64,000 bases of DNA from Prolixibacteraceae bacterium. GTDB taxonomy: Bacteria; Bacteroidota; Bacteroidia; Bacteroidales; Prolixibacteraceae. Of the stretch, positions 17,963 to 25,838 are shown piece by piece (the first letter of the stretch is position 1; every line of letters starts with the position of its first letter). Both the position numbers and the translations under genes were made by a program. The notes beneath the pieces are model-generated. The model was given only the letters and a program-made list of their open reading frames with translations, ran no database searches and was not told the origin of the DNA. The DNA is taken from NCBI GenBank assembly GCA_019163175.1, contig JAFLKN010000067.1, forward strand, positions 1-64,000, read 5' to 3'.

Positions 17963-18958
17963 CTATTCACTACGCAGTGCATCGTACAATATGGAGTATG
18001 ATTTCAGCTTGGCTTCGTTATCGTAAATGTAAGTGGCCGCCATCAGTTCATTTATTCCGGTTTCGGCAATAAACTCCGACAATTTCGTTCGTAGCGTTTC
18101 CCTGTTTCCTGTGAAGGTGCACGACAACATACTATTTACCAAGGTACGCACTTCAGGAATTTTAAAACTATCGGGTAATTCACCCGGCGGCATTAGCGGG
18201 CTGCGTGTATTGGTTATCACCCCCAGAAACATGCGGTGTAAACTGGTAAGTAAAAATTCAGCTTCTTCATCTGTATCAGCACCCAAAACATTAACACATG
18301 CCATCACATAAGGCTGATCCAACTGTTTGGATGGCCTGAAATTATGCCGGTATATTTCGATTGCCATACGAAACTGGCCGGGAGCAAAATGAGCAGCAAA
18401 TGCATAAGGCAAACCCAATTGTGCGGCAAGGTAAGCACTGTCGGTACTCGAGCCCAATATCCAGATCGGAATATCCAATCCTTCACCGGGAAATGCGCGT
18501 ACTTTGGCGGTATTGTTGCTCTTACTAAAATAAGCCTGCAACTGTCTAACGTCTAAAGGAAAGCTTGATGCAGCATCCATATTGTTGCGGCGGAGAGCCA
18601 AGGCCGCCAGTTGGTCGGTCCCGGGAGCACGACCTAAACCCAAATCAATCCTTCCGGGATAGAGCGTTTCCAATGTTCCGAATTGTTCTGCAATAACTAA
18701 TGGGCTGTGATTGGGCAACATGATTCCACCCGATCCCACACGAATACTGTTCGTTTTACCGGCCACATGCCCAATAAGCACCGAAGTAGCAGAACTTGCA
18801 ACGTACTCTATATTGTGGTGTTCGGCCATCCAGATACGCTGGTAACCAAGAGATTCGGCATGTTTTGCTACTTCTACAGTGCCCGCAATAGCTGAGCCAT
18901 GATTTCCTCCCTCTTTCACTGTAGCCAATTCCAAAACTGATAATGGTATTTTAATCAT
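17963..18958 (-). CDS. LLM-class flavin-dependent oxidoreductase
   Basis: A 331-residue cytoplasmic TIM-barrel protein of the bacterial-luciferase-like family. It has the conserved IWMAEHHN motif near residue 43, [20 protein letters not shown] near residue 75, and [16 protein letters not shown] near residue 100, which together mark the YhbW-like subgroup. It would bind FMN or F420-type flavin and oxidise a small organic substrate; which one is unknown. The length is normal and no lesion is seen. It heads the minus-strand accessory block and has no functional link to the neighbouring polysaccharide genes. Confidence 0.92.
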   Translation of the reverse strand: MIKIPLSVLELATVKEGGNHGSAIAGTVEVAKHAESLGYQRIWMAEHHNIEYVASSATSVLIGHVAGKTNSIRVGSGGIMLPNHSPLVIAEQFGTLETLYPGRIDLGLGRAPGTDQLAALALRRNNMDAASSFPLDVRQLQAYFSKSNNTAKVRAFPGEGLDIPIWILGSSTDSAYLAAQLGLPYAFAAHFAPGQFRMAIEIYRHNFRPSKQLDQPYVMACVNVLGADTDEEAEFLLTSLHRMFLGVITNTRSPLMPPGELPDSFKIPEVRTLVNSMLSCTFTGNRETLRTKLSEFIAETGINELMAATYIYDNEAKLKSYSILYDALRSE

Positions 18959-19283
18959 CGATCGCGTTTTAAGTTTTGCCCTCTTCTACTGAAAAAGAAT
19001 GAACCCTGGACATGAACTACTAACATCTGCTAACGCGAATGGTTTACATTAAGGAATTACATTTTAAATAAAATGGGATAGTCGCGGCATGCTTAAACTT
19101 CAGAAAAATAAAATAAAAAAAAGGCTGTCTCAAAAGTCAGAATGCATGCGAATCTAGTCATACCGAATTTATTTCGGGATCTGATATACAATGCGTTTGG
19201 ATCCTGAAGCAAGTTCAGGATGACGGGATCAATGACTTTTGAGACAACCTCTTTGGTATGCTGTAAGAATTAGGAATCTCCTA
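18959..19283. other. 325-bp gene-free spacer
   Basis: This region lies between the start of the luciferase-like gene and the end of the DUF4838 gene. It contains CTGCTAACGCGAATGG (about 19027-19042), loosely like the GCTAACG blocks at 16.3-16.4 kb, and the inverted-repeat element at 19122-19250. No coding sequence is evident. Confidence 0.6.
19122..19250. repeat. 129-bp inverted-repeat element (MITE/REP-like)
   Basis: Terminal arms AGGCTGTCTCAAAAGTCA (19122-19139) and TGACTTTTGAGACAACCT (19233-19250) are inverted, 18 bp, with one G-T-type mismatch. Inside are two nested hairpins: CCGAA / TTCGG (19163-19177) and ATCCTGAA / TTCAGGAT (19201-19221), bounded by GTCAT / ATGAC. It has no coding capacity. 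The layered symmetry points to a small mobile or dispersed intergenic element that may also terminate transcription. Confidence 0.7.
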
Positions 19284-21845
19284 CTACCTGGCATTTTCAA
19301 TTTCGCGATGAAAAGATGCCTTGTGTAATTCGCCAGCTTCGGCATAATGTGTAATTCCCTCTCGCTCGGCAATGCGGCAAAATTTGGCATAGGTTCCGTC
19401 CAATCTGGCAGCCACTGGCGTGCGTTTGCATTTCAGGTATAAAACAGGCAGTACTGCCATTTCTACCCGACGTAAAATCTGGTCGTTATCGGCCACTCGT
19501 TCAGCTTCAGCAAAAAGAGCTTCAGCCTGTTCAATAAATTGGTTCGAGAAAACCGGATCAGTTGGAGTTAAGCTGTAATGAAAATGCAATTCAGGAGTTA
19601 CCTGATTTTGCAATAAATCGAAATAGCGCTGGACATATTTTCCTGAACGGCCATAATATCCGGCAATAAAATCACTGATCACCTCTTCGGTGTTGCACTC
19701 TGTATCCCAAAGTAATTTTGAAATTAAATACGACCGGAGTTCGGCAAACTCTCCTCCCCTGCTCTGGTAGGCAGCCTGCTCCATAATGCCAATCGCATTG
19801 TTTTTCTGAAATGCCTTAATTTTTGATTGCAAAGTCCTAAAGTTAGGCAATGGTAAAATGTAATGATTGAAGTTCACCACGTAATCCCAGATGTATAAAT
19901 GAGGCGCCAAAGTTGACCAGTTTTGCAGATCAGCAAGGAAAGAGCGGTTTTCGTGACATTCAAAATCGTGCGCCACACAACATTCGATGCTGCACAAACG
20001 TACCACCACATTTTCGCGAGGACTAATGTTTGCCGGGGCATGGCGGGTGTATTGATAAGCGAGCGTTCCGATAAATTTATCAGGAAACTCTTTTTCAACT
20101 GCCTCGGCCACCTGATTAACGAACCAGATAATTATACCCGATTCGCCACCGTATTTTTTGGTTAATGCCTGGCATTTATCACACTGACACGGATTGCCCC
20201 AATCGTTTTGGCTTACGTCGTAAATCAGGTATTCCGGACTTTTGCGCATCCGGTCTTTAATCCGTTCAGTAATAATTTTCAGTACATCGGGATTTGACAA
20301 GCACAACTGTGCATGATCGTGAATTCGTTTTCCATCAATCAGGCTGTAATAGTCGGGATGTTTTGCAAAAAACTCTTCCGGCGGCATTAAGGGGTAAAAT
20401 GTATGAACTGCCCAATAACTTTCAATTCCGCCCGGCTGTTCACGATAGCCCATCGATCCGTTTACCCGGTTTCGGGCCGCCCAAATGGGTTCAAAAGCTT
20501 CAAAATAAAAGTCATTCCGAACCCTTACGCCAGGCTTTTCGGCATGATCGAACCATCTAAATTTGTATTCGTTCCGCGCAGGAATAACGGAAACCGAAGG
20601 TGTGTACCACCGGCAACCCAGTTCCCGCTCTAAAAACGAAAAAACACCGTACATCGTTCCACGCTGCTTGCCTCCATAGATAAAAATATCACTTCCAGAG
20701 TTGAAATAGCGGAACGATTCATCCAAAATTGCGGGCTCATTTGCTCCTGTTTTCGAAGCTACCAAAGTATTGTATCCCAATATGATTTTGGGTCCTGCCT
20801 TGGCCTGACCGAGTTGTGCTATCGGAATTTCCGAGCCGCTGATGTCTTTTAGCCAGTGCTGCAACTCTTTGGCTGCCCATTGTTCCGACTCCGATGCATC
20901 AGCAGAAAGCACGATCTGATAGTCAGATTTTTTTTGGCTGAAAAGTTTGTACTCAATCCTTTTGCCTGACGTAAATTCCTGTTTGTGGGTAATAATCTCA
21001 CCATTTTTAAGAACGGCCCTAAAATGTGCTATATAAGTTTGATAGTCGGAAGTTGGCAATTTCAGTAATCCGGAAAACGGGAAGTTCCTTTTTTCATTCA
21101 ACAACAATTGCTCCTGATGATTATAAATTTTGACTTCGAGGGAATTCACCAATTCGGTCAAAACTGAATTTGAAAAAGCCGAACCCACATTCGAGTTTCC
21201 GGCATCGTTCGATTCAATGCGAAAAAGTTCGCCGCGATCGGCTGCTCCCTGTGCCGAAAATTCCAGAAAACGGGCACAAAATCCCCAGTTGCTGCCATGT
21301 TGTTCCACTTTAAATACCAGCGTATTATTCCCCTTTTTCAGAAAAACGGGAACCCTGTCATTGTCGGGTTTTAAGCCTCGCATCGATGGATAATCCCACA
21401 TTTGCTCGCCATTTACCCATAACCGGCCGCCATCGTTGGTGCCGAAAGACAATAACCAAAGTCCGGATTCCGAGGCAGTAACTTCGGTATAGGCATAGGC
21501 ACAAACCGGTGATGCTTTCGAGATGGCAGTTACTAGATTTACAGTCGAATCGGGTGATTCATAAGCAATCCATTTGGCCGAGCCTTCCTTAAATTTCACT
21601 ACATCTCCGGCTTTGATAGCCAGATTGGTTTCTCCACCGTATTTTTTCAAATAATCGGTTTCGAATCCGATCATATGATCCCTTAATTTATTTGGGTCAG
21701 TCTGCACATGGAGCGGAATTGGTCCGCAAAGTAACCAGGATTTCATCCATTGTTTTGCGGCAACTTTTTGCGGACTCAAGTTTTTTTGGCTAAATCCGGC
21801 AAGTGAAACCGAAAGGAAAACAAGAAAAGCAATCAACACTTTCAT
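19284..21845 (-). CDS. DUF4838 glycoside hydrolase-like protein
   Basis: An 853-residue secreted protein (signal to about residue 19). Residues about 35-195 form a galactose-binding-like jelly roll (LLSFGTNDGGRLWVNGEQMW). Residues about 300-425 resemble the N-terminal domain of GH67 alpha-glucuronidases and GH20-type enzymes (AAKELQHWLKDISG ... GTMYGVFSFLERELGCRWY). Residues about 440-720 are the DUF4838 TIM-barrel-like core, containing YDVSQNDWGNPCQCDKC with a C-x-C-x-x-C. The helical tail ends at ENAR. DUF4838 proteins are common in Bacteroidota glycan loci, and a uronic-acid- or hexosamine-directed activity is inferred. It is transcribed divergently from the metallophosphoesterase gene. 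Confidence 0.8.
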   Translation of the reverse strand: MKVLIAFLVFLSVSLAGFSQKNLSPQKVAAKQWMKSWLLCGPIPLHVQTDPNKLRDHMIGFETDYLKKYGGETNLAIKAGDVVKFKEGSAKWIAYESPDSTVNLVTAISKASPVCAYAYTEVTASESGLWLLSFGTNDGGRLWVNGEQMWDYPSMRGLKPDNDRVPVFLKKGNNTLVFKVEQHGSNWGFCARFLEFSAQGAADRGELFRIESNDAGNSNVGSAFSNSVLTELVNSLEVKIYNHQEQLLLNEKRNFPFSGLLKLPTSDYQTYIAHFRAVLKNGEIITHKQEFTSGKRIEYKLFSQKKSDYQIVLSADASESEQWAAKELQHWLKDISGSEIPIAQLGQAKAGPKIILGYNTLVASKTGANEPAILDESFRYFNSGSDIFIYGGKQRGTMYGVFSFLERELGCRWYTPSVSVIPARNEYKFRWFDHAEKPGVRVRNDFYFEAFEPIWAARNRVNGSMGYREQPGGIESYWAVHTFYPLMPPEEFFAKHPDYYSLIDGKRIHDHAQLCLSNPDVLKIITERIKDRMRKSPEYLIYDVSQNDWGNPCQCDKCQALTKKYGGESGIIIWFVNQVAEAVEKEFPDKFIGTLAYQYTRHAPANISPRENVVVRLCSIECCVAHDFECHENRSFLADLQNWSTLAPHLYIWDYVVNFNHYILPLPNFRTLQSKIKAFQKNNAIGIMEQAAYQSRGGEFAELRSYLISKLLWDTECNTEEVISDFIAGYYGRSGKYVQRYFDLLQNQVTPELHFHYSLTPTDPVFSNQFIEQAEALFAEAERVADNDQILRRVEMAVLPVLYLKCKRTPVAARLDGTYAKFCRIAEREGITHYAEAGELHKASFHREIENAR

Positions 21846-22127
21846 GGCAATACGTGTTAGTTAAATAAATAAAGTAAGAATGCGACATTGTGCTTTCTAA
21901 AGATATTTATAGATGCAGGAAAAAACATCACTTATTTTAGCCAAATGTGCAAGGAAATAAGCTGTAAACTATTGATTAGGAAGTCAATTTTCCGTATGAA
22001 AATGTTAATAATCCGGACTTTATTTTTATTTAAATTTACTTGATTTGTACGAATACCTTTGATACACTTCTAAAGTGAGGAAAAGACTGAACATCCATCA
22101 GGCAATTAACCAACTAAACTATTCGAA
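21846..22127. other. divergent promoter region
   Basis: This 282-bp A/T-rich gap lies between two divergent genes and must hold promoters for both. A candidate plus-strand element is listed at 22054-22061. I see no clear minus-strand match. Confidence 0.4.
22054..22061 (+). promoter_or_regulatory. candidate Bacteroidota -7 element
   Basis: TACCTTTG fits the TAnnTTTG consensus exactly and lies 66 bp before the ATG at 22128. No convincing -33 TTTG is found at the expected 19-21 bp distance, so the call is tentative. Confidence 0.35.
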
Positions 22128-24023
22128 ATGAAAAGAATTTATTTATTGCTGGCCATTTTTTCAATCTTTTTATCAGCCTGTCATTCGCCTAAGGTTTTTG
22201 TTACTGATGTAACAACCGAAAAGAAACCTTGGACCAACCTCGACTTTAATAACAATCCCGATAATTTTCAGTTTGCAATCGTATCTGATAGAAATGGTGG
22301 AAGCCGGCCCGGTGTTTTTGAAGATGCTGTGCGGAAAGTTAACCTTTTGCAGCCTGAATTTGTGCTCAGCGTAGGCGACCTTATTTCAGGATACACCACA
22401 GACACAACCGTGATTAGCAAACAATGGAATGAAATTAACGGAACTTTGTCGGAGCTTAAAATGCCATTTTTCTACCTTCCCGGAAACCACGACATCACCA
22501 ACAAAGTGATGGAAAAAGAATGGGAAAAGCGCTATGGGAGCCGTTATTACAGTTTCACTTACAAGAATACTTTATTCATTATTCTGGATAGTAACGACGA
22601 CGATGACTTTAACCTGACCCGCAAGCAAACTGATTTTGTTCTAAAGGCGCTGAAAGACAACAGTCAGGTGAGATGGACTTTTGTACTGATGCACCACCCC
22701 ATTTGGACATACAACACGGATGGCCGTTTCGAAGAAATTGAAGCTGCCATGAAAGGGCGGAAATTTACTGTTATTGCTGGTCACGAGCATCATTACCATC
22801 AGGAAACCAGAAATGAATCGAACTATTATATCCTCTCTACAACAGGCGCCGGAAGTGCTTTGCGGGGTAACTATTTTGGAGAATTTGACCATGTTTCGTG
22901 GGTGACGATGGCCGACAATGGCCCTGTAATGGCTAACTTACGTCTGGATGGCATTTTGCCGCACGACATCAGCAACGAAAAAACCAATGAACTTGCCCAA
23001 CCTCTGATTGAAAACGCCCGCCTGAACAATCTCTTGCTTTGCAACAAAGGCAATCAGTTCACCAACGGAACATTATACCTGTCGTTTAAAAATCCAACCA
23101 AATCAAAACTGAATATTAAAATCAATTTCTTTCACCACCACCAGTTGCAAATCACAAATCCGACCATTCAGTTGATTGCAGAGCCGGAAAGCCAGCAATT
23201 TGTGGAAGTGCCAATCAGCTCGGCCAAACCGCTTGACTACACGGCCATCGATTTGTTGCTGTTTGACTGGCAGCTGAATTACGACATTCCGGAATATAAA
23301 GATTTTGCACTCCGCGGAAAATACCAGATTGCAGTTAAACCGGGCAAAACTGAATTTATCGACAAAGAATTTAATTCATTCATTGACCAAACTACAGTTC
23401 CGTTTGTTCATTCGTTTACCAACCTCGAAACCTGGGCGAGTATAAACAATGCTGAATACCAAAAATACTCCAAACCGCTGGAAATCAAAAATACTGGTAC
23501 AGTTTCGTTTTACCTGAAGAACAAAAAAGACGAATATACCGCGGCAGAAAGTCGCACCTTCGAAGAAACATCCCTTTTGAAAGCTACTGAACTCAATGCT
23601 CCCAAAGAAGGACTTGAATACAAATACTATGAGGGCGATTGGGCCGAAATACCTGATTTCAGTAAACAGGAAGCAAAAGCTAAAGGAGTTGCCAAAGATT
23701 TTATAGTGACCGATCTGGCTAAGCGTGGCGATAACTGGGGACTGGCCTACAACGGGTACATCAAAGTAGAAAGTGATAATTTTTATTTATTCAGGATAAA
23801 AGCCGACGATGCCTGTAGGTTTTACATCGACAATAAACTGGTTGTTGACGAAAAGACTCTGATTAAAGGCGAGAACATGGGAGCCATTGCACTTAAAAAG
23901 GGTTTCCATCCGGTTAAAATTGAATTTGTGAAAAAAATTGGTGATGCCAGACTTCGGATTTATTCTAAAGCTGAGGGCGAAGAAGATTGGAAACAAATAG
24001 AAAAGGGGCCTTTCTTCTATTAA
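22128..24023 (+). CDS. metallophosphoesterase lipoprotein with C-terminal PA14 domain
   Basis: A 631-residue lipoprotein (lipobox LSAC, Cys18). Residues about 45-270 form a calcineurin-like phosphoesterase with GDLI, GNHD, MHHP and AGHEHH, the di-metal site motifs. The usual first motif D-x-H is D54-R-N56 here, so one metal-bridging His position is Asn. Residues about 300-480 are beta-rich. Residues about 490-631 form a PA14-like domain (LEYKYYEGDW ... ADDACRFYIDNKLV) of the kind that binds sugars and that also ends the GH92 protein at 61172. It is probably surface-exposed and dephosphorylates or cleaves a phosphodiester in a glycoconjugate (inference). Confidence 0.85.
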   Translation: MKRIYLLLAIFSIFLSACHSPKVFVTDVTTEKKPWTNLDFNNNPDNFQFAIVSDRNGGSRPGVFEDAVRKVNLLQPEFVLSVGDLISGYTTDTTVISKQWNEINGTLSELKMPFFYLPGNHDITNKVMEKEWEKRYGSRYYSFTYKNTLFIILDSNDDDDFNLTRKQTDFVLKALKDNSQVRWTFVLMHHPIWTYNTDGRFEEIEAAMKGRKFTVIAGHEHHYHQETRNESNYYILSTTGAGSALRGNYFGEFDHVSWVTMADNGPVMANLRLDGILPHDISNEKTNELAQPLIENARLNNLLLCNKGNQFTNGTLYLSFKNPTKSKLNIKINFFHHHQLQITNPTIQLIAEPESQQFVEVPISSAKPLDYTAIDLLLFDWQLNYDIPEYKDFALRGKYQIAVKPGKTEFIDKEFNSFIDQTTVPFVHSFTNLETWASINNAEYQKYSKPLEIKNTGTVSFYLKNKKDEYTAAESRTFEETSLLKATELNAPKEGLEYKYYEGDWAEIPDFSKQEAKAKGVAKDFIVTDLAKRGDNWGLAYNGYIKVESDNFYLFRIKADDACRFYIDNKLVVDEKTLIKGENMGAIALKKGFHPVKIEFVKKIGDARLRIYSKAEGEEDWKQIEKGPFFY

Positions 24024-24150
24024 TGGGTAACATTTGGGAAATTGGAAAAAGTAATGTAAATTGGTCAACATGATTGTGGTTTTTGCTAAACAATAACCCA
24101 ATCTCCTTTTTTAGCTGACCTTTTAACCCAAATAAATCATCAATCACAAT

Positions 24151-25770
24151 ATGGTTGACCAAGATAAAACTAAACCTGAGCTAATTGCGGAAATACATCA
24201 ATTACAGCTAGAAAACAGCCTTTTAAAAGCTTTGCACGATAAAGACCTTAGCGACTTTAACCAAAGGAATGATCTCATTCAGAATAAGATCATGAACTTT
24301 GAAGCTGTTTTCGAATCCTCCCCGGTAGCTATGCTAATTATCGACGAAACAACCAATATCGTCATGGTCAATCTGACAGCAGTAAAGCTATGTGGCGGTA
24401 GCGAGGCAGATATTCTGCAACACCGGCCAGGCAACGCGCTGCGCTGTGTGCATAGCACTGAAGATCCCCGTGGTTGTGGCTTTGCCAAAGATTGTAAAAT
24501 TTGCCAGTTGCGTAATGGGGTTGAATCATTAATTGCAAATGGTGGAACAATAAACGGAGCAGAGCTGGAAATGGAACTGATCCGCAACGGTAAACCACAA
24601 AAAGTTTGGATTAATGTGGGGATTGAACCATTACTTAAAGATGAGCAGAAACTCTGGTGCATTGCAATGAATGATGTCACCCAGCACAAGGAAACTGAAC
24701 TCCGGCTAAAAGAATCGCAAACCCTGCTTAATTCTATTATTGATAGCACCAATGATATGATTTGGTCTGTCGATTCCAACTATTTCGGACTTTTGCAATG
24801 GAATACATCATTCCATGATTATTTTTTGAATGACAGGGGAATTGAGATAGGCCTTGGAATGACACCAAAAGACTTGTTTCCTGAAGATTCTGAATTTATC
24901 TCATTCTGGACGGATCTTTTCAGTCGAACATTGAAGGAAGGTTCTTATTCTACTGAATATGAAACGTTTTCAGGAACCCGAATTCTACGAATAAATCTTG
25001 AATTACTTGTAGAAAATGGCAAAACTTTAGGAATAACCGTATTCGCTAAAAATATAACAGCCCAAAAGAAGGCTGAAATAAAATTACTGAAAGCAAACCG
25101 CTTATATGCAGTCATTAGTCAGGTTAATCAAGCCTTAGTTTATATCAAAGAAAAGGATAAACTATTAAATGAAATATGTCAGATTGCTGTTGACTTCGGT
25201 AATTTTCAAATGGCCTGGGTTGGATTAGTAGATGAAACCACACAGCTGGTAAAACCTCATTCTGTCGCCGGATTTGATAATGGGTACCTAACTACCATAA
25301 AGCAAATTAAAGCCACTGATACACCGGAAGGTCGTGGCCCAACCGGCAGGTGTATCCGTGAAGGAAAATACATTGTTTGCAATGATTATGCACATGATCC
25401 GAACCTTGCTATCTGGCGTGAGGAGGCACTTAAACGGAATTTTCATTCATCAATAGCATTGCCAATTAAGCAACAGGGAAAGGCAATTGGCGCATTTACA
25501 CTCTATGCTTCAAATCCCGATTTTTTCGATGAGCAGGAAATTCTATTGCTAACAGGCGTGGCTGATGACATTAGCTTTGCTCTGGAAACCATCGAACTTG
25601 AACAAAAACACCAGCAGTCAGCCTTAGCTCTGGCTAAAAGCGAAGATCAATTCCGAGGTATATTCAATAATCTTCAGGATGCTTTTTTCAAGCCGATCTT
25701 TCAGGAAACTTTACAATTGTTAGCCCATCTGCCCTACGAATGTATGGGTACGATTCGCTGGACGAAATGA
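24151..25770 (+). CDS. PAS-PAS-GAF sensor fragment (5' part of a split histidine kinase)
   Basis: The 539 residues comprise a short coiled coil (1-45), PAS (about 45-185), PAS (about 185-310), GAF (about 315-485) and the beginning of a third PAS that breaks off after AFF (residue 513). The last 26 residues are out-of-frame sequence. The natural continuation (QADLSGNFTIVSPSAL...) is found in the -1 frame and leads, across one more stop codon, into the kinase gene at 25839. PAS1 carries C99, H101, C109, C115 and C118, a possible metal-binding insert. No signal peptide or membrane segment is visible, so sensing would be cytoplasmic. By itself this product has no output domain. Confidence 0.8.
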   Translation: MVDQDKTKPELIAEIHQLQLENSLLKALHDKDLSDFNQRNDLIQNKIMNFEAVFESSPVAMLIIDETTNIVMVNLTAVKLCGGSEADILQHRPGNALRCVHSTEDPRGCGFAKDCKICQLRNGVESLIANGGTINGAELEMELIRNGKPQKVWINVGIEPLLKDEQKLWCIAMNDVTQHKETELRLKESQTLLNSIIDSTNDMIWSVDSNYFGLLQWNTSFHDYFLNDRGIEIGLGMTPKDLFPEDSEFISFWTDLFSRTLKEGSYSTEYETFSGTRILRINLELLVENGKTLGITVFAKNITAQKKAEIKLLKANRLYAVISQVNQALVYIKEKDKLLNEICQIAVDFGNFQMAWVGLVDETTQLVKPHSVAGFDNGYLTTIKQIKATDTPEGRGPTGRCIREGKYIVCNDYAHDPNLAIWREEALKRNFHSSIALPIKQQGKAIGAFTLYASNPDFFDEQEILLLTGVADDISFALETIELEQKHQQSALALAKSEDQFRGIFNNLQDAFFKPIFQETLQLLAHLPYECMGTIRWTK

Positions 25771-25838
25771 TTGGTATGCCTGCTTCAAGACTTTACGCAC
25801 ATGCCGAAGTTCGTGACCAAATCATAAAGGAATTGTAA

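Noticed and set aside
24279-24779. 166-residue antisense frame in the sensor gene
   Set aside because: It overlaps the conserved PAS coding region on the other strand and has no supporting features.
25683-25689. Functional programmed -1 frameshift
   Set aside because: The heptamer is right, but the -1 frame meets a TAA at 25836 before reaching the kinase domains, so slippage alone could not make the full protein. Mutation or sequence error is more likely.
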